DNA of 64,000 nt from Bradyrhizobium sp. CB1015 (GCF_025200925.1 NZ_CP104174.1:5952001-6016000), one strand, 5' to 3'; positions 45,230 to 54,429 are shown, counted from the stretch's first letter. Translations and numbers: made by a program. The notes: a model not told the origin generated them from the sequence alone.

Positions 45230-45823
45230 ATGACGACCGCAAAGACCCTGCTGCAGCTCGCCGGCGCCGATCTCAATCCGCCGCGCCTCGCCGACGCCGC
45301 GCTGGTGCTGATCGATATCCAGAACGAGTATCTCGAAGGTCCTCTCGCCTTGCCCGAGGCGAGACCTGCGATCGCGCGGGCTGCTGCGCTCCTGGCACGG
45401 GCTCGCGAGAGCGGCGCCGCGATCTTCCATATCGCCCATCGCGGCAAGGCCGGCAGCCTGTTCGATCGCGGCGCAGACCGCGGCGCCATCGTCGCCGAAC
45501 TCAGCCCCCGTACCGGCGAGCTGGTGATCGAGAAGGAGTTGCCGAATGCGTTCGCCGGCACTGATTTGCGGGCGCGTCTTGCCGAAACCGACAGGAAGAA
45601 CATCGTGCTGGCCGGCTTCATGACGCATATGTGCGTCAGCTCCACCGCACGAGCCGCGCTCGACCTCGGTTTTCGCACGACGATCGATGCCGATTCCTGC
45701 GCCACGCGCGACCTGCCGGACGGCCGCGGCGGCACGCTGGATGCTCGGACCATCCATGAAGTTGCACTCGCCGAGCTATCCGACCGCTTCGCCATCATCG
45801 CGCGCGGCGACGCACTGAAATAA
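45230..45823 (+). CDS. isochorismatase-like cysteine hydrolase
   Basis: A 197-residue cysteine hydrolase. The triad is visible: Asp in LVLIDIQNEY (near 28), Lys in VIEKELPNAF (near 103) and Cys in GFMTHMCVSSTAR (near 136). Members hydrolyse isochorismate, nicotinamide, carbamoyl-sarcosine or related amides; which one is not clear. Start ATG 45230 has CGGAGA upstream. It is divergent from the LysR gene and followed 12 bp later by a GST gene. Confidence 0.92.
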   Translation: MTTAKTLLQLAGADLNPPRLADAALVLIDIQNEYLEGPLALPEARPAIARAAALLARARESGAAIFHIAHRGKAGSLFDRGADRGAIVAELSPRTGELVIEKELPNAFAGTDLRARLAETDRKNIVLAGFMTHMCVSSTARAALDLGFRTTIDADSCATRDLPDGRGGTLDARTIHEVALAELSDRFAIIARGDALK

Positions 45824-45835
45824 CGGAGCAACGCG

Positions 45836-46465
45836 ATGCTGCAACTCTATTTCTCGCCGATGGCCTGCTCGCTCGCGAGCCGCATCGCGCTGATGGAAGC
45901 AGGCCTCGAGGCTCGCTATCATCTGGTGCATCTCAGGACCAAGCAGGTCGTGGACGACGGCAGCGACTTCCTCGACGTGTCACCGAAGGGCGCGGTGCCG
46001 GTCCTGGTGCTGGAGAACGGCGAGCGGCTGACGGAGAGCGCAGCGGTGCTGCAATACATCGCCGATGTGAAGCCGGAGGCACGCCTTGCGCCGCGGTTCG
46101 GCGATCCCGATCGCTATCGCCTGCAGGAATGGCTGAGCTTCGTCGGAACCGAGATCCACAAGGCGTTCCTGTTTCCGACCTTCTGGTACAAGGACGACGG
46201 CTCGCTCGCCAAGCCGCGTGCACGGATCCCGCAGACCCTGTCGGTGCCGTCAGCGCATCTGGCGGGCCGCGAATTCCTCGTCGGCAACGGCTTCACCGTG
46301 GCAGATGCCCATCTCACCTGGGCCTTGCTGCTGCTCCGTCCGGCAGGGGTCGACATCGCGCAATGGCCGCCGCTCGCGGCCTATCTCGAACGCATGCAGG
46401 CGCGGCCGGCAGTGAAGGAAGCGATCGCGACCGAGATGGCGCTGCGCAAGACCTTGGCGGCCTGA
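45836..46465 (+). CDS. glutathione S-transferase
   Basis: A 209-residue GST of bacterial Beta/GstA type. It starts MLQLYFSPMACSLASRIAL with a Ser/Cys pair at the active site, then PKGAVPVLVLENGERLTESAA with the cis-Pro and glutathione-binding TESA. The C-terminal NGFTVADAHLTWALLLL is typical. It is transcribed with the isochorismatase-like gene, both probably controlled by the LysR protein. Confidence 0.93.
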   Translation: MLQLYFSPMACSLASRIALMEAGLEARYHLVHLRTKQVVDDGSDFLDVSPKGAVPVLVLENGERLTESAAVLQYIADVKPEARLAPRFGDPDRYRLQEWLSFVGTEIHKAFLFPTFWYKDDGSLAKPRARIPQTLSVPSAHLAGREFLVGNGFTVADAHLTWALLLLRPAGVDIAQWPPLAAYLERMQARPAVKEAIATEMALRKTLAA

Positions 46466-46472
46466 GCGCGCC

Positions 46473-47636
46473 TCACTCCACGTGCGCCAGCACCGCGAGC
46501 TTGCGGATGCCCTTGTTGCGGTAGGCATCGAGGAACGCGTAATAATCCCTGAACGACACGCAGCCGTTGGAATCGCCGTTCGGCCCGAGCATGAAGGTGT
46601 GCGCGAGCAGGCCGTCGCGACCATGGATCGCGCTCTCGCCACCGATCGGCGTCAGGCGCAGCGCCGGCACGCCGTGGAACAGCGCCTCGCGCGGCTTCAG
46701 CGTATAGATGTGCGGCGGCGTCACGCCGCGCATGCGGATTTTCGAGGAGCGCGGATCGTCGAGATTGGAGCCGAGGCCCGAATGCGCCTCGAGCCTGGTG
46801 CCGTCGGGCAAATACACGGTCTTGGCGGTGATGTCGTAGACTGCGGTGTCGCGCTCATAGGGCGGCGCGCCGCCGAGCATCGGATTCTGCTCCTTCGGCG
46901 CGATCGACGCGGTCACACTGGCATCGGCCGAGGCATAGGCGAGCAGTCCGCCGGACGGCTCGCGCTTGCCCCAAAGCTTGTCCACCATCGACTGGCGCGG
47001 TCCGGTGATCGACATCACCGCGGCCTTGGCCCTGTCGGCGAATGACTTCGGCTTTGCCTCGGGTCCCGGCACGATCTCGGCCGGGTCGGCCGAGGCCAGC
47101 TGCATCTGGCCCTCCGCCGCGCGCTTGGCCTTGTCGGAGGTCTTGTCAGTGGATTTGGCCGCCGGCTTCAGCGCGTCTGCGACCTTCGCGATCACGCTCT
47201 GCTTCGGGGCGTCTTTGGCTGCCGCAACCTGGGTCGCGGGTGCGGCGCTGGCGGCATTCGACGGCACGCCCTGCGTCGCGGCCGCGGCAAAGCGCTCGTT
47301 GAACATCTCGCGCGAGATCGGAGCTGCGACCTGGAGCCGGTCAGGCAGCAGCGCGAAGGTTTCCTTGATGGCCTCCCCGGCCTCGCGCAGCGCCACCTTG
47401 GGCGCGCGCTTGATCACCGGCTCGTCGTAGCCGATGCTGCCGACGGTCGGATAGACGCTCGCGCCGAAGATGTTGCTGTGGATGGTCCAGCCGGCGCCCA
47501 TCACGACGCAGCCGATCGCCGCGGCGCCGAGCCAATTGGTGGTGGTCATTTTCCGGGAAGGCTTCCGAAGAGAATTCTTGCCAGGATTTTTGGACTTCCG
47601 TGCCGCGTTACTCTGCGCAGCGATACTCGTACTCAT
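46473..47636 (-). CDS. DUF2778 (Tlde1-type) domain protein
   Basis: A 387-residue protein. Residues 1-30 are basic and a membrane segment is near 35-52 (WLGAAAIGCVVMGAGW), so the bulk is predicted periplasmic. The middle (about 60-250) is low-complexity Ala/Lys-rich. The C-terminal 120 residues are a DUF2778/Tlde1 domain, a fold related to L,D-transpeptidases: SAIHGRDG and GPNGDSNGCVSF carry the His and Cys. These enzymes act on peptidoglycan stems; Tlde1 itself is a type VI effector. No secretion genes are nearby, so a housekeeping wall role is likelier here. Confidence 0.85.
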   Translation of the reverse strand: MSTSIAAQSNAARKSKNPGKNSLRKPSRKMTTTNWLGAAAIGCVVMGAGWTIHSNIFGASVYPTVGSIGYDEPVIKRAPKVALREAGEAIKETFALLPDRLQVAAPISREMFNERFAAAATQGVPSNAASAAPATQVAAAKDAPKQSVIAKVADALKPAAKSTDKTSDKAKRAAEGQMQLASADPAEIVPGPEAKPKSFADRAKAAVMSITGPRQSMVDKLWGKREPSGGLLAYASADASVTASIAPKEQNPMLGGAPPYERDTAVYDITAKTVYLPDGTRLEAHSGLGSNLDDPRSSKIRMRGVTPPHIYTLKPREALFHGVPALRLTPIGGESAIHGRDGLLAHTFMLGPNGDSNGCVSFRDYYAFLDAYRNKGIRKLAVLAHVE

Positions 47637-48124
47637 TCGCCTTGCGTCCAGGACGGTGTCACTCAGTCCCCCCTTTCGAAGTGCCGCTGGTCACGATCCG
47701 GGAACAGCATCTCGCAGAGGGTCGGAGCGTCATTAAGGCGACTTTTAGTTAAATGCGGATTAAGTTCGGGCGGATGTCGGGCAACGCGTTAACGTTGTCC
47801 CGTTTTGAGAAAAAAGCCCGCAGAAGTACGGACTTAGTCGCGTTTGTTAACCATAATTCTCGGCTGGATCGGGCGATCAGCAGACGTCTCACGGCCGCCT
47901 CTCTAGGCGCATCCAACCAAGTCATTTTCGTGGTCTTCAATACCCTGATGATAGCGGGGAAGGGTTGCGCGAGGCTGGTGCATCCGGCTCCGCCTTCGCC
48001 TCTCCCCGCTTGCGGGCAGAGGCCGGAATGCGCGCTTTGACTGAAAGTTGATCGCACCTGACTGGAAAATGCCGCAGCAAGAAAATAGCTGCGAGAAGCG
48101 GCACTTTTCAGCAGCCTCTGCGTG
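47637..48124. other. gene-free intergenic region
   Basis: About 490 bp between the DUF2778 gene start and the FecR promoter region. It contains a stretch near 47985-48030 (CGCCTCTCCCCGCTTGCGGG) that looks like part of another interspersed repeat. No gene was recognised. Confidence 0.4.
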
Positions 48125-48142
48125 TGATACGGTACCGTATCA
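48125..48142. promoter_or_regulatory. 18-bp perfect palindrome, candidate operator
   Basis: TGATACGGTACCGTATCA is a perfect palindrome ending 41 bp before the FecR-domain gene start. Its size and symmetry fit a TetR-type operator. The regulator is not identified in the window. Confidence 0.65.
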
Positions 48143-48183
48143 TCCCGCCCTGACCTGTGCCGAGCACGCAAACGGAGGCTGGC

Positions 48184-48708
48184 ATGAGAGGGATCGCGCG
48201 CGCGGGGCTTTTCGCCCTGGCGGGGTCGTTTCTGTTGATTGGATCTGCGACTGCGCAGCCTGCGGCCGATACCGGCTGCACGGCGTCGCCGTCGGCTGCC
48301 GGGACGCAGACCTGGCGCTGCGACAACGGCATCACCATCGTTGCGGAAAACGGCGCCAGATTTGAACTTAAGGACGCCAACCGCGACGGACATATAGACT
48401 CCGTGGAGTTGAGCAGCAAAGCGCTGCTGATCGAGGTGCCCAAGAAGCCGCGCGGCAATCCCTTCAAGGTGCTGACGCCGCAAGCGATTGCCGCGGTGCG
48501 CGGCACGAAATGGGCGGTCGATGTCGCTGACGCCAAGACGTCCGTGTTCGTCGCAGACGGCCGGGTCGGCGTGAGCCGCAGGGCTCGTGGACGCGCCGTC
48601 GTGCTCGGACCCGGTGAAGGCGTCGATGTCGAGGCAACCGGCCCGTTGACCGTCAAGACATGGGGCCAGCCGCGCGTCGATGCGCTGATGGCAAGACTCG
48701 GGCAATGA
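48184..48708 (+). CDS. FecR-domain periplasmic protein
   Basis: A 174-residue protein with a signal peptide (GLFALAGSFLLIGSATAQP, cleaved near residue 25). It has a FecR domain: NGITIVAENGARFELKD, LTPQAIAAVRGTKWAVDV and VFVADGRVGVSRRARGRAV, ending VLGPGEGVDVE. In this setting FecR domains are sensor partners rather than iron regulators. Start ATG 48184 with GGAGG upstream. The CHASE2-cyclase gene follows at 61 bp, a pairing often seen in proteobacteria, which suggests a periplasmic signal passed to the cyclase. Confidence 0.9.
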   Translation: MRGIARAGLFALAGSFLLIGSATAQPAADTGCTASPSAAGTQTWRCDNGITIVAENGARFELKDANRDGHIDSVELSSKALLIEVPKKPRGNPFKVLTPQAIAAVRGTKWAVDVADAKTSVFVADGRVGVSRRARGRAVVLGPGEGVDVEATGPLTVKTWGQPRVDALMARLGQ

Positions 48709-48768
48709 GCCCGGGTCAACCAGGCCCGGCCCGTGAGATTTGGACAATAGAGATTGCAAGACGACCGC

Positions 48769-50658
48769 ATGCGCAGCCGACGCGTTCAGATCCTGGTGGC
48801 ACTCGTCCTCACCGCGCTGTGGGGCGCGGGAATCTATGCCACGCACGCCGACGGCCATCTGCGCTTTCTGGACCGCCTCGAAGCCACGTTGACGGATTGG
48901 CGGACGCAGGCCCGCGGCGTGCAGCGTCCGCCGGATCTCGTCACCATCGTCGCGATCGACGACACCGTGGTGAAGCGCGGCGGCAGCTATCCGCTGCCGC
49001 GCGCCGATCTCGCCCGCGTGGTCGACACCATCGTGCAGTTCAAGCCGAAGGTGGTGGCGATCGACCTGCTGCTGGTCGACCGTAGCGCCGCGATCGGCGA
49101 TGCGACGCTGGCCAACACGCTGGCCACCGGCCCCATGGTGCTCGCCGCCGCGGCGATCTTCCCCTCCGCCAGCGAAACCGTGGCCCCCAGCCGCGAAGGT
49201 CCCCTCGCCGTGCTGCCGGAGGCCGAACGCTTCCTGCAGCCATTGCCCGCATTCGCCGTTCACGCCGAGGTCGGCGTCGTCAACGTCGCCACAGGGCAAT
49301 CAGGCTCGCCGCTCGCGGTGCCGATGCTGTTCAAGACACGCGACAAGGTCGAGCTGTCGTTTCCGTTGCGCGTCGCGGCCCGCGCGCTCGACAAGCCGCT
49401 GACCGTCGCGCCGGGCCATCTCATGCTTGGCGATCGCCTGGTGCCGACCGACAGCAATCTGGCATTGCCGATCACCTATTACGGCCCGCGGCGCACCATC
49501 CGTACCGTCAGCGCACAGAGCATCTTCGACGGCACGCTCGATCGCGCGGCCATCGAGAACCGGATCGTCGTGATCGGCGCATCCGTCGCCGGCGGCGGCG
49601 ACTTCTATCCGACGCCGTTCGATTCCCTGATGCCCGGCGTCGAAGTGGTCTCGACCGCGATCACGCATCTCGTCGCCGGCGACACCATCGTGCGTGACCA
49701 CAGGGTCCGCATTGCCGACGCGCTCACGGCGATCCTGCTGCCGATGCTGCTGGTCGGCCTGCTCGCCTGGCAGCGCATCGCGCTCGGCACCATGGCCGCG
49801 GCCGCGGTGATGATCGCCTGGGCCGGGCTCAATTTGTTCGCGTTCACGCACGGCGTCTGGCTGAACGCGGCGACCACCCTCGCCGCCGCAGTGCCGCCGG
49901 TTGCGGTCTTTGCCGGCGTGCAGCTTTGGGCCGGAGGCCGCCGCACGCAGTATTTCGCCGCCCAGAGCCGGTCGCTTGCGCAATTCCAGGCTCCGGCGGT
50001 GCAGGAGTGGCTGGCGCGAGATCCGAACTTCCTGTCAAAACCCGTCCGGCAGAATGCAGCCGTGGTCTTCGTCGATCTCTCCGGTTTCACCGGTCTGAGC
50101 GAGCGGATCGATCCGGACGAGCTCACGGATATTCTGAAGGCGTTTCATGCGCTGATCGACCGGATCGCGATCGATTGCGGCGGCATGATCACCGGCTTTC
50201 TCGGCGACGGCGCCATGATCCTGTTCGGGCTGCCGCGCGCGATGCCCGACGATTCGGCGCGCGCGCTGAAATGCGCGGTCGATCTGCATCGCGGCCTCGC
50301 ACGTTGGATCGCCTCGCTGCCGCCGGCGATCGCAGATCAGCTCGGCTTCAAGATCGGCGCGCATTACGGCCCCATCGTCGCCTCGCGGCTCGGCGAAAGC
50401 CATCAGCACATCACGGCGACAGGCGACACCGTCAACGTCGCAAGCCGGCTGATGGAGATAGCCGCCCAGAACGGTGCGCGCCTCGCGCTGAGCGACACGC
50501 TACTGGATGCGGCCGACTTCCAGGGCGCGCCCGACGGCGTTCTGTCCGGCCCCCTGCTCGCCCAGGTCCGCGGCCGCTCCGGCGTCGTGACCGTCTGGTT
50601 CTGGCGCGATCGCGACGGGCCGGGCCAGGACGCGGCCAAGGCCGAGATGATGGGCTGA
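48769..50658 (+). CDS. CHASE2-domain adenylate/guanylate cyclase
   Basis: About 629 residues. N-terminal membrane helix near 8-25, then an extracytoplasmic CHASE2 sensor (about 40-310) with VTIVAIDDTVVKRG and IENRIVVIGASVAGGGD. Three further helices follow near 320-395. The cytoplasmic class III cyclase domain (about 430-600) has FVDLSGFTGLSERI, GDGAMILFGLP with the metal-binding Asp and ATGDTVNVASRLME. It should turn an external signal into cyclic AMP or GMP. Start: ATG 48769 is preferred; a TTG at 48754 would add five residues. It follows the FecR gene. Confidence 0.92.
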   Translation: MRSRRVQILVALVLTALWGAGIYATHADGHLRFLDRLEATLTDWRTQARGVQRPPDLVTIVAIDDTVVKRGGSYPLPRADLARVVDTIVQFKPKVVAIDLLLVDRSAAIGDATLANTLATGPMVLAAAAIFPSASETVAPSREGPLAVLPEAERFLQPLPAFAVHAEVGVVNVATGQSGSPLAVPMLFKTRDKVELSFPLRVAARALDKPLTVAPGHLMLGDRLVPTDSNLALPITYYGPRRTIRTVSAQSIFDGTLDRAAIENRIVVIGASVAGGGDFYPTPFDSLMPGVEVVSTAITHLVAGDTIVRDHRVRIADALTAILLPMLLVGLLAWQRIALGTMAAAAVMIAWAGLNLFAFTHGVWLNAATTLAAAVPPVAVFAGVQLWAGGRRTQYFAAQSRSLAQFQAPAVQEWLARDPNFLSKPVRQNAAVVFVDLSGFTGLSERIDPDELTDILKAFHALIDRIAIDCGGMITGFLGDGAMILFGLPRAMPDDSARALKCAVDLHRGLARWIASLPPAIADQLGFKIGAHYGPIVASRLGESHQHITATGDTVNVASRLMEIAAQNGARLALSDTLLDAADFQGAPDGVLSGPLLAQVRGRSGVVTVWFWRDRDGPGQDAAKAEMMG

Positions 50659-50686
50659 GTAGCCATTGCTGTCTCCAACACTTCAT

Positions 50687-50727
50687 CGTCGTCCCCGCGC
50701 AGGCGTCGCCTTCGCGGGGAACGACGG
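50687..50727. repeat. CGTCGTCCCCGCG hairpin
   Basis: Arms CGTCGTCCCCGCGCAGGCG and CGCCTTCGCGGGGAACGACGG-like between the convergent cyclase and glycosyltransferase stops; a common short hairpin in this genome type and a possible bidirectional end. Confidence 0.65.
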
Positions 50728-50742
50728 CGGAGTGTGAGGGCG

Positions 50743-52245
50743 CTACCGCGCTTCCGGCGGCGGCGAGCGGTCCAGCACCTCGCCCTTGGCGCCTTCCAGC
50801 AGGTCGATGCCGTAGGTCTCGATCACGAGGGGCCCGCGCTTGCGCTGCAATTGCGCCACCTGCGTCACCTGCGCAAAGAGAGCATTGAGGGCGGGATGGC
50901 CGTCGGCGCGCAGCTCGTCGACATAGAGCAGCTTGCCGGCGAGCAGCTTGGGATCGGGCTCTTCCATGTTGACCCAGCGGATACGCTGATTTTGCTGTGC
51001 GACGCAGGTGCCGCGCGGCAGATAGAATGCGAGCCAGCTCGTGGTGCCGTAGTCCTGCGCGAGCACACAGGTGGCGCCATGGCGCGCCCGCACGGCTTCG
51101 ATCTCAGCCGCCAGCTCGCGCCAGCCGACACCGACACTGCGCACGGTGGCATCGCGGCGATATCCGGACAACCAGCCGGTGTTGGCCTGCACGATCAAGG
51201 CTGCAAACATGACGATGCCCACGGGCGCGGCCCACCGCAGGCAGAATTCGACGAGGCGCCGCTGCCGCGGCTTCCATTGGGCGAGGTTGGCAGCGGCGGC
51301 CGCGGCAATGACGAAGGGCGGATAAACCGGCGCGAACCAGTTGGCCTCGACGCGGGCATGCAGCGAATGCCAGACGAAATAGGCGACGATGGTCCAGAAC
51401 ATCGTCTCGATCAGCACGCGCGAGGCCAGCGCGCCGGCGCGCTGCCAGGTCAGCGCATGCAGGCCCATCGCGCCGAGGATAAAGACCAGCGGCGTTGCGA
51501 ACGCGATCTGGGTCGGGATCAGCTCGGCGATGAAGACCGGGCGGAAGTCCTCGATCTTGGCGCGGCCGAGCTGCTTTGCGAACGAGACCCATTGATGGTC
51601 CGCATTCCAGAGGATCACCGGCGAAAACAGCGCCAGGGCAACGAGGCCGCCGAGATAGGGCCAGGGCGAGAGAAACCAGCGCCGCAGTTTTGGCACGGAC
51701 GCGAGCCAGATCAGGATCGCCGGCCCGAAGAACATCGCGGTGTATTTCGACAGCAGCGCGGCGCCGACCGCCATCCCGACCGCGAGCCACCAGGCGCCCC
51801 GTCCCGTCTCCAGCACCTTGGCGAGGAAGAACAGCACGAAGCTGGAGGCGACCAGCAGCGGCGCATCAGGCGTGACGATCAGCGTGCCGACGGAGGCCAG
51901 CAGCGTCACATTGAGCAGGATGGCGCTGGTCGCAGCCACGCGCGCGCCCCCGAACAGGATTGCGGCTGAGCGATAGACCGCATAGCTCATCGGCAGGGCC
52001 AGCAGGATCGAGACGAGGCGAACGCCGAGCTCGGTGTCGCCCGCGATCATGGTGCCGGCGCGGATCACATAGGCGGCCATCGGCGGGTGGTCGTAATAGC
52101 CCCCGGCGAGGTTCTTCGACCACATCCAGTAATAGGCTTCGTCGAAGGTAATTGGCGTGAACGCGGCCGCGACGAGCCGCAATCCGACCAGCGCGAGAAT
52201 CAGCAGCGCAGTATTGCGGACGATCCGCGCGTCAGCTCCGCCCAT
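50743..52245 (-). CDS. GT39/ArnT-like membrane glycosyltransferase
   Basis: A 500-residue polytopic protein of the GT39 (PMT_2) group. After the first helix comes ITFDEAYYWMWSKNLAGGYY with the acidic catalytic DE pair, then DHPPMAAYVIRAG, the classic ArnT-type loop. About ten further helices and a C-terminal soluble domain follow. It transfers a sugar from a polyprenyl-phosphate donor to an envelope acceptor. The upstream GT2/GtrA protein, separated by 6 bp, is a likely source of the donor. Lipid A or other glycan targets are possible. Confidence 0.9.
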   Translation of the reverse strand: MGGADARIVRNTALLILALVGLRLVAAAFTPITFDEAYYWMWSKNLAGGYYDHPPMAAYVIRAGTMIAGDTELGVRLVSILLALPMSYAVYRSAAILFGGARVAATSAILLNVTLLASVGTLIVTPDAPLLVASSFVLFFLAKVLETGRGAWWLAVGMAVGAALLSKYTAMFFGPAILIWLASVPKLRRWFLSPWPYLGGLVALALFSPVILWNADHQWVSFAKQLGRAKIEDFRPVFIAELIPTQIAFATPLVFILGAMGLHALTWQRAGALASRVLIETMFWTIVAYFVWHSLHARVEANWFAPVYPPFVIAAAAAANLAQWKPRQRRLVEFCLRWAAPVGIVMFAALIVQANTGWLSGYRRDATVRSVGVGWRELAAEIEAVRARHGATCVLAQDYGTTSWLAFYLPRGTCVAQQNQRIRWVNMEEPDPKLLAGKLLYVDELRADGHPALNALFAQVTQVAQLQRKRGPLVIETYGIDLLEGAKGEVLDRSPPPEAR

Positions 52246-52251
52246 GTCGCG

Positions 52252-53379
52252 CTATTTCTTGCGCCAGACGAACAGTCCGGACATCGCGTAGTTCCACACC
52301 ACGCCCATCAGCGCGCCTGCCATGCCGGCCAGCCACCAGATCGGCTCCTGGTCGTAGACCGAGAAGGCGACGCCGACATTGGCGAGCAGGCCGACGCTGC
52401 ACACGAGGTAGAAGGCGATCAGGCCGCGCAGCAGCGCAAAGCCCTTCAGCCGCTGGTCGCGATAGGTGAGGAAGTTGTTGAGGATGAAATTGCTGGTCAT
52501 GGCGACGATCGCGCCGGCGGCCTGCGCCTCCGCGAACGGCGCCTTGAACAGCTGAAGCGCGATGAACAGCGTGGTCAAATGCACCACGAGGCCGATGCCG
52601 CCGACCATCGCGAACAGGATGAAGCGCAACGAGACGATGTCGTTGGTCAGCTTGGCGAAGACGAGACCTAGGAAGTCGAGCGCGACCATGGAATCGAGCT
52701 TGCTCTCGCCGTGCTGGCGGGCGCCGAAGGTGTAGGGAATCTCGACCGCCCGCAAGCCACCGTGCGCCGTCGCGACGATGTCGAGCAGGATCTTGAAGCC
52801 GTGCACCGAGAGCTTCGGCGCGAGCTGCTCGAAGCGGTCGCGGCGAATCATGAAGAAGCCGCTCATGGGATCGGCAATCTCGACCCGCAGCATCTTCTTG
52901 GCGACCTCGGTCGCGAGCGCGCTGGCGCCGGCGCGCTGCTTGTTGAAGCCCTCGCTCTTGTAGCCCTCGATGTAGCGGCTGCCGACGACGAGGTCGGCCT
53001 GGTCGCTTGCGAGCAGCAACAGCATCTTGGGCAGCTGCGTCTCGTCGTGCTGGAGGTCGGCATCGATCACGGCCACATAGGGCGCGCTCGAGGCAAGGAT
53101 GCCCTCGATGCAGGCGCCCGACAGGCCGCGGCGGCCGATGCGGCGGACGCAGCGCACGCGGCTATCGCGCTGCGCCAGTTCGCGCACGACGTCCCAAGTG
53201 CCGTCGGGCGAATTGTCGTCGACGAACACGACTTCCCAGGCGACGTTGGCAAGCGTCGCCTCCAGGCGCCGGTACAGCACCGTGACGTTGTCGCGCTCGT
53301 TGAAGGTCGGGACGATGACCGACAGTTCCGGCCCCTCTTGAGCCTGGTTGTCGATGCCCGGTCTGATCGCTTCATTCAT
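52252..53379 (-). CDS. GT2 polyprenyl-phosphate sugar transferase fused to GtrA domain
   Basis: About 375 residues. N-terminal GT2 domain (about 20-240): LSVIVPTFNERDNV, the DXD-type VIDADLQHDE and the dolichyl-phosphate-mannose-synthase-like SKLDSMV. A GtrA-type four-helix membrane domain (about 255-365) follows, starting FILFAMVGGIGLVVH. Such proteins charge undecaprenyl phosphate with a sugar and may flip it. It is likely co-transcribed with the GT39-type gene. Start ATG 53379 (MNEAIRPG) is chosen; ATG 53403 lacks a spaced ribosome site. Confidence 0.88.
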   Translation of the reverse strand: MNEAIRPGIDNQAQEGPELSVIVPTFNERDNVTVLYRRLEATLANVAWEVVFVDDNSPDGTWDVVRELAQRDSRVRCVRRIGRRGLSGACIEGILASSAPYVAVIDADLQHDETQLPKMLLLLASDQADLVVGSRYIEGYKSEGFNKQRAGASALATEVAKKMLRVEIADPMSGFFMIRRDRFEQLAPKLSVHGFKILLDIVATAHGGLRAVEIPYTFGARQHGESKLDSMVALDFLGLVFAKLTNDIVSLRFILFAMVGGIGLVVHLTTLFIALQLFKAPFAEAQAAGAIVAMTSNFILNNFLTYRDQRLKGFALLRGLIAFYLVCSVGLLANVGVAFSVYDQEPIWWLAGMAGALMGVVWNYAMSGLFVWRKK

Positions 53380-53618
53380 GACGGCAGCGTATATCTGCCG
53401 CATCCTGCGCTGCCAAGCCGGGGTTCTGGGGAATGGCCGAAAAGGCCCTAAAATGCCAACGACCCCGGAACGGCGGGCCGCGCGTACATCCGGCGCAAGC
53501 CTTAAGCTATTCCAAGGTCGTCCCAGCGACGGAGGTCTTTACGCTCAACGTCGCCGTTAGAAGCTAGATGGGGACGGCAAAGGCGTTCCGCAAGGGCGGA
53601 AACCCCATTTTTCGTGCC

Positions 53619-53819
53619 CTATTGGTTGGGCACTTCCCGGATGATCGGTCCCCGCGGCGCGGGCGCGGCGGGGACTGCCGGTGCCGCCGGGGCGGGCTCG
53701 ATCTTCGCCGGCTTGGGCGGCTTGCCGTATTGGCCGATCGGCCCGAACACGACGGCAACCGCAAGCACGACCGCCGCGACGATCGCCCCCAGAATGCCAC
53801 CCACCGACTCAGACGACAT
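53619..53819 (-). CDS. small single-pass membrane protein
   Basis: About 66 residues: MSSESVGGILGAIVAAVVLA opens into one membrane helix, then a Pro/Ala-rich tail with PAPAAPAVPAAPAP. Start ATG 53819 has AGGA seven bases upstream; a longer frame to 53855 is less likely. No known family. Confidence 0.6.
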   Translation of the reverse strand: MSSESVGGILGAIVAAVVLAVAVVFGPIGQYGKPPKPAKIEPAPAAPAVPAAPAPRGPIIREVPNQ

Positions 53820-53879
53820 GCAAGTTCCTGCTCCAGACGGGCCCACTGATACCATGGATGAGCGCGCGGCTGGAAGGCC

Positions 53880-53950
53880 CGCGCGAATAGCGAATGGCGA
53901 ATGGCGAATGAGGCAACCCGGGCTTCTACCCTACTCGCTATTCGCCACTC
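53880..53950. repeat. CGAATGGCGAA inverted repeat, second copy
   Basis: The arms GCGAATAGCGAATGGCGAA and CTCGCTATTCGCCACTC-like flank a centre of about 30 bp. It is of the same type as the element at 26427, and lies immediately after the stop of the following small protein gene. Confidence 0.75.
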
Positions 53951-54331
53951 CTACTTCGCCGGCGGCCGTTGCTTGACGAAGGCCATCACGATGTCCTTCT
54001 GCGCCGCCTGCACCGCCCTGTTCGCGGTGGCGAGATGGGCACCGGCATCGATGTCAGGATATTGCGTGGTGAGATAATCGAGCAGCGTCACCCGGTAATA
54101 TTGCCGCTCCGACGGACAGGCGCCCGCAACCGAGCGGCCGAAATCCTGCTCCGAGAGGCCCTGATTGGAGTTGCGGGAATATTCCCGCGCCAGGCAATGC
54201 CAGTAATCGTCGCGGCCCTGCTGAGCGAGCTTCTGCGCGCCCTTCGCATCGTCGTCATCCGCCTCGGCAGAACTCGTCATGGCAGCAGATGTCATCACGA
54301 CGAGTGCGCCTCCCACCAGCAGCATCCGCAT
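53951..54331 (-). CDS. hypothetical secreted protein
   Basis: A 126-residue protein with a signal peptide (MRMLLVGGALVVMTSAAMTS, cleaved near AEA). The mature part starts with an acidic DDDD stretch, has two Cys (WHCLAREYSRN and AGACPSERQ) that may form a disulfide in the periplasm, and is otherwise helical. No family was recognised. Confidence 0.72.
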   Translation of the reverse strand: MRMLLVGGALVVMTSAAMTSSAEADDDDAKGAQKLAQQGRDDYWHCLAREYSRNSNQGLSEQDFGRSVAGACPSERQYYRVTLLDYLTTQYPDIDAGAHLATANRAVQAAQKDIVMAFVKQRPPAK

Positions 54332-54429
54332 CTTGTTGTCCTTCTTCGCGGGCCCGTCGCGAGCTTAGACCGGGCCGGCCAACTGGCCAATCACATCTGG
54401 TTTGATTAGGATGGGATCCCTCCCCGTCG

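Noticed and set aside
46473..47636. Type VI secretion effector Tlde1
   Set aside because: The domain matches, but there is no immunity protein or secretion gene nearby, and such proteins are common housekeeping genes in this lineage.
53585..53618. Plus-strand intrinsic terminator (TTCCGC-AAGG-GCGGAA then CATTTTTC)
   Set aside because: No plus-strand gene ends nearby and the stem is only about six pairs.
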